DNA of 53,822 nt, from assembly GCA_017550105.1 (NCBI GenBank), contig JAFYLQ010000054.1, positions 1 to 53,822 on the forward strand, written 5' to 3'. Both the position numbers and the translations under genes were made by a program. Source of the stretch: Clostridia bacterium (GTDB taxonomy: Bacteria > Bacillota > Clostridia > Oscillospirales > Acutalibacteraceae). Each line of letters begins with the position of its first letter. Positions within the stretch are counted from its first letter, which is position 1. Below, piece after piece: positions 24,788 to 33,741 of this stretch. The notes under the pieces are model-generated. The model saw nothing but the letters and a program-made list of their open reading frames with translations. It ran no database searches and was not told the DNA's origin.

Positions 24788-25330
24788 ATGTTGTATGAAT
24801 TAAAAAACTGCCGTGATGGTAGTAAGGCTACGTATAAAACAACCGTTGATATTACTGAAAATAACGGTATGGTAACATTTGTTTTTACTGCCGAGAACAC
24901 AAAATTTTATTGTCCGCATTCGGGTTATAATAAAATTCACTCAGAAGGGGACGCCTGCGAGGTTTTAATAGGCTCCGACCCTGAGCGTAAGGTTTATTAT
25001 GAAATTGAAATTAGTCCCGAAAACGACCTTATGGTAGCCGAAATGGTTAATCACGGCTTTGATGAAAATAACGAGCCCATACTTGACATTCATTTTGTTG
25101 ATGATTGCTTTGTTGAAGGCGAAGTTCAAAAAAATGATAACGGCTACGTTGCAACGGTTAAATTCCCTTTAGAAAAAGTATTGAGCGGTGACGGTGAGGT
25201 CTATTTTAACGCTTACCGCCTTGAAACTGACGGCGGTGAAATGGATAAGCATTTGTTTGCTTTAAATCCCACTATGCTCCCCAAATTCCACGCCCCTGAA
25301 TATTTTTTGTTTTTAAAGGATATCATATAA
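24788..25330 (+). CDS. CBM9-like (DOMON-fold) domain protein without signal peptide
   Basis: A 180-residue protein of predicted beta strands resembling carbohydrate-binding family 9-like domains. The pattern of DACEVLIG, YYEIEISPEND and YVATVKFPLEKV near an asparagine/tyrosine-rich strand (YFNAYRLE), ending in FHAPEYF, is like that seen in CBM9-like proteins of glycan-using bacteria. Those are usually secreted. This one has no signal peptide and sits 9 bases behind the isomerase gene, so it may act in the cytoplasm on the same sugar. Family assignment is from memory of the pattern and moderately sure. Confidence 0.65.
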   Translation: MLYELKNCRDGSKATYKTTVDITENNGMVTFVFTAENTKFYCPHSGYNKIHSEGDACEVLIGSDPERKVYYEIEISPENDLMVAEMVNHGFDENNEPILDIHFVDDCFVEGEVQKNDNGYVATVKFPLEKVLSGDGEVYFNAYRLETDGGEMDKHLFALNPTMLPKFHAPEYFLFLKDII

Positions 25331-25337
25331 AATTTAA

Positions 25338-25378
25338 AGACTTGCTTCAATTTTATCGGTTGAAGCAAGTCTTTTTTT
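25338..25378. terminator. Bidirectional terminator
   Basis: A 13-bp stem, AGACTTGCTTCAA/TTGAAGCAAGTCT (25338-25372), has seven T after it and an A-rich left side. It lies between the convergent CBM9-like and rnhA genes. Confidence 0.92.
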
Positions 25379-25814
25379 ATCTGTATTTATCACATTCGGC
25401 AACTGCAAGGCGGTCGCAACGCTCGTTTTCGGGGTGTTCATTGTGCCCCTTAACCCAATTAAACGTAACCTTATGCTTATCTAACAAATCAAGCAACTCG
25501 GTCCATAAATCAACGTTTAAGGCAGGTTTTTTGTCGGCTTTTCGCCATCCGTTTTTTTGCCAGGAGTAAACCCAACCCTTGGTTATTGATTCATAAACGT
25601 ATTTGGAATCCGTCGTAACTGTAACTTCACAAGGCATTTTAAGGGCTTTAAGGGCAAATATAACCGCGCTTAATTCCATTCTGTTGTTGGTGGTGTCACT
25701 TGCACCACCACTAAGCTCTTTTTCAACGCCATTATATCTTAAAATTGCGCCCCAACCACCGGGTCCGGGGTTGCCGCTACAGGCACCATCGGTAAAAATC
25801 TCTACTTTTTTCAT
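25377..25814 (-). CDS. rnhA: Ribonuclease HI
   Basis: A 145-residue RNase HI that cleaves the RNA strand of RNA-DNA hybrids. The catalytic carboxylates are in [15 protein letters not shown] (D), NNRMELSAV (E), TTDSKYVYE (D) and NERCDRLA (D), and HNEHPENE gives the histidine of the flexible loop. The W-rich basic handle ([14 protein letters not shown]) is present, so it resembles the E. coli RnhA type. The frame extends 12 codons upstream, but ATG 25814 has the AAAGGAATAAATTT site and the usual start [10 protein letters not shown]. No promoter stands out in 25815-25907. Confidence 0.95.
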   Translation of the reverse strand: MKKVEIFTDGACSGNPGPGGWGAILRYNGVEKELSGGASDTTNNRMELSAVIFALKALKMPCEVTVTTDSKYVYESITKGWVYSWQKNGWRKADKKPALNVDLWTELLDLLDKHKVTFNWVKGHNEHPENERCDRLAVAECDKYR

Positions 25815-25907
25815 AAATTTATTCCTTTGAATTTTTTTACATATTAGCACATTTTCGGAACATTTTAAAGATGTAAATTATATTTTTTTGTTTTCGGGGG
25901 TAAATTG

Positions 25908-27881
25908 ATGATTGCGGTGATTATTGAAAGATGTAACAAAGATTTATTCGAGTGCTTTGGGGTTGAAAATTTTGGAGCTATTCCGTTCTTTCACACTACC
26001 TTGGGAAATCTTTTGGTGAGTAATAATCCCTTTAAAACCGCAGATTTTGTTTATAAAATTCCTGAGAATAAAGGCTCAAAAGACTATGATTTTACTATAA
26101 AAAATCTGCTTAAATCCCTTGAAAGTTTCCCAAATGAAAAGGTTGCTGTGACCTTTTCGGACGTGTATTTCAGTAACGATTTTTGGGATGAAATTACTAA
26201 TGAGAAAGAGGGTAATTTTCTTTGTTTTAATGCCGAAAATGAAGTTGTTTTATGTATGTTAAGTACCGTTGATTTGTTTAATTTTTTATTGAAAAACCTA
26301 ATGAATATTTCCTGTGTTTTTAATAAAATTAAAACCCGAAAAAACTATGGAGCTTATGCTAAAATAATCGACAATCCCTTGAAATATAAGGCTTTTTGCA
26401 GTGATGCTCTTAATGGGAGCGTGGATTTCAGATTGCCCGAAATTGCTCAGGGTATCTACGTTTCAACCAATATTCCTGAGGGCGATTTTGTTTTGATTCC
26501 ACCCGTGTATTTGGGCAATGACGTGCAGATTGAAAAAGGGTGTGTTATAGGCCCCGAAACCATAATTTCAGATGGTTCTTTAATAGCCCGTAATTCACAT
26601 CTGAAAAATACTTTTTTAGGCAAAAATTCTTATGTTTCATCAGGGTGTCATATTGTTGGCTCTCTCCTCGGAGATAACGTAATTTTACGGCGCAACAGCG
26701 TCGTGTTAAACAATTCTGTTATTTGTCACGATACTCTTATTGGCGAAGAAAAAATAATTGAAAACAATAGTATCATACGTGCTTTTTCAAGGGTTGATGA
26801 ATATAATAATTCTGAAATTAATTTTAAATCGGATTTTGATAATGCTACAGATGGATTTTATGGTTACACACCCGAAAAGGCGGCTTTGTTAGGTGCCGTA
26901 ATTGGTGTGTGCTTCGGTGCGCCTCGTGTTGGTGTAGCCTGTGATGGTGAAATGAACTCAACAGCATTAAAACTTTCGTTTTTAGGTGGTTTAATGACAA
27001 GTGGGGCAGTGGGTTTTGATTTCGGCAACACGTTTTTATCTGCAATGCAATATTATATGGATTTTTGTGAACTTGATTGTGGTGTCTTTGTTAGTGGCAG
27101 TGATGACGGGACATTAATCAGCGTTTTCAGAAAAGGCTCAACGTCACTTAAAAGCTCGGATTTTTATAATATCAAAAGTGTGCTTTCGTCGGGAAAGGTT
27201 CGCAGATGTAAAAAGACAGAATGCAAAAAAATCAGACAGATACACGGTATGCAAAGGATGTATATTCAAAATTTAACGATGCCTTTTTCCGGTAAAATAA
27301 ACTTCAAGCCTGTTTTTACTTGTGACAATAAAATTATTTCTGATATTGTTGAAAGGGCTGTTTCAAAAATCGGCTTTAATTCAGGGGGAGAAGCCATTGT
27401 TTTTAGCCTTAATTCACAGGGTACAAGGCTATCAATTCGGCAAAACGACGTTGTGTATCCACACTCCAAGCTTCTTGAAATCGTGTCATTTTATTGTCGA
27501 AAGCAAGATGATAAACAAGCATATAGCACCATTGAAAACGATAGTGTTTTGCTAAGCTTTCGTATAATTAAAATCTTGGTTGAAGAAAAACGTAGTATTA
27601 GTGAAATTGTAGCGTCTTTACCGAGTTTTTACGTTGCCGAAAGAACCGTAAATAGTCATTGTAAGCTTAAAGTTTTGGCGGCAGATTTATCTCGAGATAA
27701 TAAAATTCACTTTAAAAAAGACGGGATTTTTTATTGCGACGGATTAAACAACGTTAAAATTAACGAAACTCAAAAAGGAACATTTCTGATAAAAGCGATG
27801 GCACAGTCTATGGAGACGGCAGACGAAATAATAGATAAGCTTACCGTTTTTATAGCAGAAAGTGAGCATTATGGCTATTGA
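25908..27881 (+). CDS. Degenerate sugar nucleotidyltransferase/phosphomannomutase-like protein
   Basis: A 657-residue protein with the layout of the mannose-1-phosphate guanylyltransferase/phosphomannomutase fusions of Firmicutes and cyanobacteria. A nucleotidyltransferase-like N-terminus (about 1-170) is followed by a left-handed beta-helix of hexapeptide repeats (about 197-295) and a phosphohexomutase-like region (about 320-650). The catalytic signatures are absent: there is no GGxGTRL motif at the N-terminus. Where the mutase should have its phosphoserine loop TASHNP it reads VSGSDDG (about 395-401), and RDSR reads CDGE. It may be a pseudo-enzyme with a regulatory or scaffold role. The start is ATG 25908 after CGGGGGT. 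A TTG three bases upstream is possible. Confidence 0.6.
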   Translation: MIAVIIERCNKDLFECFGVENFGAIPFFHTTLGNLLVSNNPFKTADFVYKIPENKGSKDYDFTIKNLLKSLESFPNEKVAVTFSDVYFSNDFWDEITNEKEGNFLCFNAENEVVLCMLSTVDLFNFLLKNLMNISCVFNKIKTRKNYGAYAKIIDNPLKYKAFCSDALNGSVDFRLPEIAQGIYVSTNIPEGDFVLIPPVYLGNDVQIEKGCVIGPETIISDGSLIARNSHLKNTFLGKNSYVSSGCHIVGSLLGDNVILRRNSVVLNNSVICHDTLIGEEKIIENNSIIRAFSRVDEYNNSEINFKSDFDNATDGFYGYTPEKAALLGAVIGVCFGAPRVGVACDGEMNSTALKLSFLGGLMTSGAVGFDFGNTFLSAMQYYMDFCELDCGVFVSGSDDGTLISVFRKGSTSLKSSDFYNIKSVLSSGKVRRCKKTECKKIRQIHGMQRMYIQNLTMPFSGKINFKPVFTCDNKIISDIVERAVSKIGFNSGGEAIVFSLNSQGTRLSIRQNDVVYPHSKLLEIVSFYCRKQDDKQAYSTIENDSVLLSFRIIKILVEEKRSISEIVASLPSFYVAERTVNSHCKLKVLAADLSRDNKIHFKKDGIFYCDGLNNVKINETQKGTFLIKAMAQSMETADEIIDKLTVFIAESEHYGY

Positions 27882-27906
27882 CATTATTTTCTTTTAATTG
27901 TACTAT
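27878..27906 (+). promoter_or_regulatory. Promoter of the RNase J gene
   Basis: TTGACA, 17 bases, TACTAT. The -35 box overlaps the stop codon of the preceding gene. It gives an untranslated leader of about 85 bases with no structure that I can assign. Confidence 0.65.
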
Positions 27907-27997
27907 ATATAATTAGTAAAGTAGCGTATTATGCCGTCTTGTAAAGTCGGCGTTACATAAATTTCGGATAAACACAGATTGATTATTAGGTGATTAT

Positions 27998-29899
27998 ATG
28001 ACTAAAGAAACAAAAAACAAAAACTCTGCTCCTCAGAATAAGAAAAAGAGCAAGTCAAACAACAAGAAAAAAGAATTAAACAAAAAAACTAAATCAACCA
28101 AGCAGACTGCACCTGTAGATAAAAAATCTGCAGACAACAAAAAGGTTGATAAAACACAAAAAAAGAATAAGAGCACTAAAAAGAAAACCGGAGCCCCCAA
28201 AAAGCAGGGTGGTTTATATTCAAAAATTACCCCTCCTGCCAACAATTCTCCTGTTAAGATTTCCTTCCTTGGCGGTATTAACGAGGTTGGCAAGAATATG
28301 ACTTGTTATGAGTACGGCAAGTCAATGCTTATTGTCGATTGCGGTCTTGCATTCCCTGAGTCCGACCAATTGGGTGTGGATTTTGTAATTCCTGATTTCA
28401 CCTTTGTTGAACGTAATGCAGATAAATTAAAGGGTATCCTTATTACTCACGGTCACGAGGACCATATCGGAGCTCTTTGCTACCTTCTTAAAAAGGTGAA
28501 TATTCCCGTGTATGCAACCCTTCTTACTGCAGGACTTATTCAGGGCAAGCTTTCCGAGCATAAGCTTGAGCACGAGGTTGTTATTAACGTTGTTAAGGCA
28601 GGGGACGAAATAACCCTTGGTGACTTTAACGTTGAATTTATAAAGGTCAATCACTCAATTCCCGATGCAGTTGCACTTGCAATAAAATGTGATGCGGGTA
28701 TTGTTGTTCAGACAGGTGACTTTAAGATTGACACAAGCCCTATCGACGGCGGTATTATCGATTTATCAAGGTTTGCAGAGCTCGGTAATGAAGGCGTTTT
28801 GTGCTTGCTTTCCGACTCAACCAATGCCGAACAGCCCGGTTACACCCAAAGCGAAAGCAAGGTTGGTGAAACCTTCCGCAATCTGTTTACTCAGGCGGGT
28901 AACAGGCGAATCATTATTGCAACCTTTGCTTCAAATATTCACCGTGTTCAACAGATTATTGATATTGCCGCTAATACAGGTCGTAAGGTTGCACTTTCGG
29001 GCAGAAGCCTCGAAAACGTTGTTGCCATAGCTTCTGAATTGGGCTACGTTAATATTCCCGACGGCACACTTATCGGTATTGATGAAGTTAAAAAATATAC
29101 TGATGAACAGCTTGTTATTATAACAACCGGTAGTCAGGGTGAGCCTATGTCCGCTCTTTCAAGAATGGCATCGGGCAACCACAGAAAGGTAAGTATAGGT
29201 TATAACGATTGCGTAATAATTTCTGCAAGACCCATTCCCGGTAACGAAAAAACCGTTTACCGTGTTATAAATGATTTGATGCGACTGGGTGCAAGGGTTA
29301 TTTACGAAAAAATGTATGACGTACACGTGTCGGGTCACGCTTGTCAGGAGGAGCTTAAAATTATGCTTTCTCTTGTTAAGCCCAGATATTTCATTCCCGT
29401 TCACGGTGAGCAAAAGCATCTTCGTTACCACGCAAGAGTTGCCGAAAGCGTAGGTATGGACCCTCACAACATTCTTATTGCCGATAACGGTTATGAGGTT
29501 TCATTGAGTGAACGCTCAATGAGTGTTTCGGGTACTGTGGCTAACGGTAAAATTTACGTTGACGGTTATGGTGTAGGTGACGTTGGTACACGTGTTATGA
29601 AGGAAAGACTTCACTTAGGTCAGGATGGTATAATTATTATCGCCGCCACTATTGACGGTGCTTCAGGGGAGCTTCTTTCAGGACCCGAGGTTCTTTCAAA
29701 GGGCTTCGTTTACGTTAAGGAAGCCGAGCTTCTTATGAAGGAGGCAGTTGCTCTTTCAATGCACGTTATTGATAGCTTCCCGCCTTATAGTTACGACCTT
29801 AATGCAATGAACACTAAATTAAAAGACGAAATATCACGTCTTATGTACGAAAGAACCAAAAGAAGTCCTATGATTTTACCCGTGCTTATGCGCGTTTGA
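27998..29899 (+). CDS. rnj: Ribonuclease J with a lysine-rich N-terminal extension
   Basis: A 633-residue beta-CASP metallo-beta-lactamase ribonuclease (5'-3' exo and endo activity) for mRNA decay and rRNA maturation. Zinc motifs are THGHEDHIGA (H151, H153, D155, H156), VNHSIPDA, SDSTNAE and HVSGHA, with FIPVHGEQKHL after the beta-CASP part. The family normally begins near KISFLGGINEVGKN (residue 87 here). The first 70 residues are an unusual extension with 27 lysines and otherwise mostly Asn, Ser, Thr and Gln, probably disordered and RNA-binding or ribosome-binding. The ATG follows TAGGTGAT. It has its own promoter and heads the rnj-gdpP-rplI-dnaB-tilS-hpt-ftsH run. Confidence 0.93.
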   Translation: MTKETKNKNSAPQNKKKSKSNNKKKELNKKTKSTKQTAPVDKKSADNKKVDKTQKKNKSTKKKTGAPKKQGGLYSKITPPANNSPVKISFLGGINEVGKNMTCYEYGKSMLIVDCGLAFPESDQLGVDFVIPDFTFVERNADKLKGILITHGHEDHIGALCYLLKKVNIPVYATLLTAGLIQGKLSEHKLEHEVVINVVKAGDEITLGDFNVEFIKVNHSIPDAVALAIKCDAGIVVQTGDFKIDTSPIDGGIIDLSRFAELGNEGVLCLLSDSTNAEQPGYTQSESKVGETFRNLFTQAGNRRIIIATFASNIHRVQQIIDIAANTGRKVALSGRSLENVVAIASELGYVNIPDGTLIGIDEVKKYTDEQLVIITTGSQGEPMSALSRMASGNHRKVSIGYNDCVIISARPIPGNEKTVYRVINDLMRLGARVIYEKMYDVHVSGHACQEELKIMLSLVKPRYFIPVHGEQKHLRYHARVAESVGMDPHNILIADNGYEVSLSERSMSVSGTVANGKIYVDGYGVGDVGTRVMKERLHLGQDGIIIIAATIDGASGELLSGPEVLSKGFVYVKEAELLMKEAVALSMHVIDSFPPYSYDLNAMNTKLKDEISRLMYERTKRSPMILPVLMRV

Positions 29900-29935
29900 T
29901 TTTAATATATTACTAATCCCTGTGGGGGTGAAAAA

Positions 29936-31888
29936 ATGAAGTTTAAAGCCTATTTAAGGCAGAATCCCGTTGGCTTTATTGCCGCAGGCTTGTTGTTAAT
30001 AGTTGCTTTTATAAGCAGTTATTTTGACTATAAGATATCCATCTGCTTCGGTATTGTTTTTATTGTTGTGCTTGCCTTACAACTTGTTTACACCTTGTTT
30101 GTGTTCAAAAACACCAAGAAGTACGTTAAATATCTTTCGGAATCCTTGTTTCCTGATATCAACCAAAACAGTTCAGAGTTTCCGCTTTCTGCGGTTGTGT
30201 GTGATAAAGCAGGCAATATTTTATGGTACAACAAGCAGTTTTGTGACGATATTGTTGAGGGCTACGAAATCAACGGCCTTTCATTGAATGATTTTTTCGA
30301 GGATTTTTCCTTTGAAAAAATCGCAGAAGAAAAGGTTTCCGACGCACAGTTTGCAGATAAAAAATTCACAGCTTTTTCAGTTGTTGAAAACAACCTGATG
30401 TGCTTGTACCTGTTTGATGACACGTATCTTAAAAATATTTCTCGTGAGTACTATTTCTCAAGACCCTTCGTAATGCTCATACTCGTTGATAATATAGAAG
30501 AGCTTTCCCGCAATCTTACGGATAGCAAATTCGCTATGGTTTCGGGTGGCATTGAAAGTCTTATTGAGGATTGGCTCAAGGAAGAGAGCGTTATATTCAA
30601 AAAAATTGCCAACGGTAATTTCCTTGTTATGGGTGAAAAACGTAATCTCGATAATTTGTGCGAAAACAAATTTTCTGTTCTTGGCAAGGTGCGTAGCTAT
30701 ACCTATGCCGATAACCCCGTTAACGCCACACTTTCAATCGGTGTCGGTAGCGGTAATTCCTTTGCCGAGTGTGAAACTAAAGCCCGTAAGGCTTTGGATA
30801 TGTCCTTGGGCAGGGGCGGTGACCAAGCTGCCGTACATACGGAGGAAGGTTACGTCTATTTTGGCGGTGTTTCAAACAGAGCCAATGACAGCTCACGTGT
30901 TTCACCTCGAAGAACTGCCGCTAACATATCAACCCTTGTTAAGCAATACAATAAGGTTTTCATTATGGGGCATAAATATTCTGATTATGATGCAATCGGT
31001 GCCGCAATGGGTATGCAGTTCTTCTGCGAAGCAAACGGCGTTGAGGCCTTCGTTGTTGTAGATAACAAAACAACCCTTGCTTCACCCCTTGTTGCTTTGG
31101 CAAATGACAATGGCTACAAGCGATTTATTTCCGTTAACAAGGCCATTGACTCCTGTGATGACGATACGCTTGTTATAGTTGTTGATACGCACAGACAAGC
31201 CCTTCTTGATTCACCGGATTTATACACCTTAGCGGGTAACGTTATTGTTATTGACCACCACAGACGGTCCGAGGATTATATTGACGATGCTAAAATAATA
31301 TATACGTTGCCCTCGTCCTCGTCCTCTTGTGAAATGGTGGCAGAGCTTATTCAGTATTCCACAATTCTTGAAAATATTCCTTCTGTGATTTCGACGGCAC
31401 TTCTCTCGGGCATTGTTCTTGATACCAAGGATTATGTCTTGAGAACGTCTCAGCGAACCTTTGAGGCGGCGGGCTTCTTACGTGAAAACGATGCGGATAC
31501 CGTTGCCGTAAAAAAGCTTTTCTCCATTGATTCTGAAATGTCAGAGCTTAAAAATCAGATTGTTTCAAATGGTGAAATATACGACGGATTTATGATAAGC
31601 ACCACCTCTGCTGATAGTAAAAATTTACGTATTATCACTTCATCAGCGGCGGATGATATGTTATCCATTGACGGTGTAAGGGCTTCATTTGTTTTGTCCA
31701 AGCTCAGTGTCAGTAAGGTTCAGATTTCCGCTCGCTCCTTAGGTGAAGAAAACGTTCAGCTTATTATGGAAATTCTCGGTGGCGGTGGTCACAGTACTAT
31801 GGCGGCGGCTCAGGTTAAAAGCTCAAGCCTTGAAAATGCAAAAATTATGCTCGTAAATGCTATTGAGCAATATAAATCAAACAAATAA
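29936..31888 (+). CDS. gdpP: Cyclic-di-AMP phosphodiesterase GdpP
   Basis: A 650-residue membrane enzyme that hydrolyses c-di-AMP and so controls turgor, potassium uptake and beta-lactam tolerance. It has two membrane segments (about residues 11-30 and 35-56), a PAS-like domain (about 80-165) and a degenerate GGDEF domain (about 175-305). The DHH phosphoesterase domain has MGHKYSDYDAIG (H346, D350, D352), VVDTH and VIDHHRR, and the C-terminal DHHA1 motif is GGGGHSTMAAAQ. The GGDEF active-site motif itself is missing, as in the family. An ATG after GTGGGGGTGAAAA follows rnj by 36 bases, and rplI follows at 21 bases. Confidence 0.95.
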   Translation: MKFKAYLRQNPVGFIAAGLLLIVAFISSYFDYKISICFGIVFIVVLALQLVYTLFVFKNTKKYVKYLSESLFPDINQNSSEFPLSAVVCDKAGNILWYNKQFCDDIVEGYEINGLSLNDFFEDFSFEKIAEEKVSDAQFADKKFTAFSVVENNLMCLYLFDDTYLKNISREYYFSRPFVMLILVDNIEELSRNLTDSKFAMVSGGIESLIEDWLKEESVIFKKIANGNFLVMGEKRNLDNLCENKFSVLGKVRSYTYADNPVNATLSIGVGSGNSFAECETKARKALDMSLGRGGDQAAVHTEEGYVYFGGVSNRANDSSRVSPRRTAANISTLVKQYNKVFIMGHKYSDYDAIGAAMGMQFFCEANGVEAFVVVDNKTTLASPLVALANDNGYKRFISVNKAIDSCDDDTLVIVVDTHRQALLDSPDLYTLAGNVIVIDHHRRSEDYIDDAKIIYTLPSSSSSCEMVAELIQYSTILENIPSVISTALLSGIVLDTKDYVLRTSQRTFEAAGFLRENDADTVAVKKLFSIDSEMSELKNQIVSNGEIYDGFMISTTSADSKNLRIITSSAADDMLSIDGVRASFVLSKLSVSKVQISARSLGEENVQLIMEILGGGGHSTMAAAQVKSSSLENAKIMLVNAIEQYKSNK

Positions 31889-31909
31889 CTTTCTATCGGA
31901 GGTAACAAA

Positions 31910-32353
31910 ATGGAAGTTTTATTAAAAAGTGACGTAAAAGGTCTTGGTAAAAAAGGCGAAAAGGTAAGCGTTTCTGAAGGATACGCCCGTAACTTCCTTT
32001 TCCCCAGAGGTCTTGCGGCAGAAATGAATGCACAGCTTATGTCAGAGCTTAAAAACAAGGAGTCTTCAGAAAAATTCAAAGCAGACGAGGAATTAAAGGC
32101 TGCAAAGAATTTTGCTTCTAAAATCAACGGACAAACTGTTGTTATAAAGGCTAAGGGCGGTGCAAACGGTAAGCTTTTCGGCTCAGTAACCGCCAAGGAA
32201 ATTGCAAACGTTGTTTCAACTAAATTTGCTATTAAGGTTGATAAGCGTAAAATATCCGTTGATGATATTAAGGCCTTCGGCACTTACAATGCTCAGGTAA
32301 GGCTTCATCCTCAGGTTACGGCTGATTTTAAGGTTCAGGTTACTGAGGCCTAA
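31910..32353 (+). CDS. rplI: 50S ribosomal protein bL9
   Basis: A 147-residue ribosomal protein of normal length. The N-terminal rRNA-binding domain begins [17 protein letters not shown] and includes [17 protein letters not shown] long connecting helix and a C-terminal domain ([23 protein letters not shown]) follow. The ATG has CGGAGGT 9 bases upstream. The gdpP-rplI-dnaB order is the same as in Bacillus. Confidence 0.97.
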   Translation: MEVLLKSDVKGLGKKGEKVSVSEGYARNFLFPRGLAAEMNAQLMSELKNKESSEKFKADEELKAAKNFASKINGQTVVIKAKGGANGKLFGSVTAKEIANVVSTKFAIKVDKRKISVDDIKAFGTYNAQVRLHPQVTADFKVQVTEA

Positions 32354-32376
32354 ATAAATTGTAAAGGAAAAGAATT

Positions 32377-33741
32377 ATGGCTGATAAAGGACTTCAGACA
32401 TTTGATAATATTAACTTGCCCTATAGTCTTGAAACTGAGCAGGCTGTTATCGGTTCTGTTTTAATCAATCCCGAGTGTGTGAGTGTGGTTTTGTCACACA
32501 TTAAGCCCGATTATTTCTATTTGCCCCAGCATAGGTCAATTATGGAGGCAATTGTAATCCTTGATACTCTCGGCTCAAGAATAGATGCTCTTACAATTCT
32601 TGATAAGCTCAGTTCAGACAGCTCTTTTGATATGGAAAGCGGCAAGAATTATCTTTTTCAACTTGCACAGATAGTACCTTCTGCCGCTAATGTTGAAAAC
32701 TACTGTAAAATTGTAAGGGAAAAGCATTTCCTTCGCTCTCTTATAACCATTTCTAAGGAGACCATCGACTCTGCCGTTGACGGCGGTGCCGAGGCGGATA
32801 AAATTCTTGATGCGGCCGAGCAAAAGATTTATGACATCAGAAAGGGTAAAACCACAGGCTCACTTCAAAGATTAAGTGACGTTATTTCTGCAGAGGTTTA
32901 TCCCAACCTTGTTAATATCACCTCGGAAAATGCCGAGGAGTTCAAGGGTATTCCTATGGGCTTTTCCAAGATTGATGAAATTACATCGGGTCTTAACCGT
33001 TCCGACCTTATATTAATCGGTGCTCGTCCTGCTATGGGTAAAACAAGCTTTGCGCTTAACATTGCCCGTAACGTATCTATGACGGGTAAGAAGGTTATTT
33101 TCTTCTCCTTGGAAATGTCAAACGAGCAGTTGGCGGCACGTGTGCTTTCAACTGAGGCAAGGGTTGAGTCAAACAAGCTTCGTTCGGGCGATATTTCATC
33201 CGAAGAGTGGGTTCGTCTTGCCGAAGCCACCGACAGATTAACAAGATGTAATCTTTATTTTGATGATACCGCATCTATTACGGTTCCTGAAATTAAATCA
33301 AAAATTAAACGTGCAAAAGACGTTGATTGCATTATTATCGATTACCTTGGTCTTATGGAATCCGCTAAGAAAAAAGAAAACAGGGTGCAGGAGGTTACGG
33401 AAATTACCCGAAGCCTTAAGATGCTTGCAAAGGATTTAAAAATTCCCGTTGTGGTATGTGCTCAGCTTTCCCGTGGACCTGAAAAGAATGGTAAATCTTC
33501 AAACAGACCCATGCTTTCCGACCTTCGTGACTCAGGTTCAATCGAGCAGGACGCAGATATTGTTATGATGCTCTATCGTGAGGGCTATTATAAAAACAGT
33601 GCACAGAATGCCGATGAAATTGATATGACTCAGGCGGACGTTGATATTGCTAAAAACCGTCACGGCTCAACCGAGCGTGTTAAACTTCATTGGGATGCAC
33701 AGTATACCTTGTTCTCAACTCTGGAGTACCGAGATGAATAA
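32377..33741 (+). CDS. dnaB: Replicative DNA helicase DnaB
   Basis: The 454-residue hexameric 5'-3' helicase of the replication fork (DnaC in Bacillus naming). The N-terminal primase-interaction domain starts at LPYSLETEQAVIGS. The RecA-like domain has LIGARPAMGKTSFA (Walker A), FFSLEMSNEQLA, CIIIDYLGLM (Walker B) and SDLRDSGSIEQDAD with the arginine-finger region. No intein is present. The last eight bases overlap the tilS start, so dnaB and tilS are translationally linked. Confidence 0.97.
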   Translation: MADKGLQTFDNINLPYSLETEQAVIGSVLINPECVSVVLSHIKPDYFYLPQHRSIMEAIVILDTLGSRIDALTILDKLSSDSSFDMESGKNYLFQLAQIVPSAANVENYCKIVREKHFLRSLITISKETIDSAVDGGAEADKILDAAEQKIYDIRKGKTTGSLQRLSDVISAEVYPNLVNITSENAEEFKGIPMGFSKIDEITSGLNRSDLILIGARPAMGKTSFALNIARNVSMTGKKVIFFSLEMSNEQLAARVLSTEARVESNKLRSGDISSEEWVRLAEATDRLTRCNLYFDDTASITVPEIKSKIKRAKDVDCIIIDYLGLMESAKKKENRVQEVTEITRSLKMLAKDLKIPVVVCAQLSRGPEKNGKSSNRPMLSDLRDSGSIEQDADIVMMLYREGYYKNSAQNADEIDMTQADVDIAKNRHGSTERVKLHWDAQYTLFSTLEYRDE

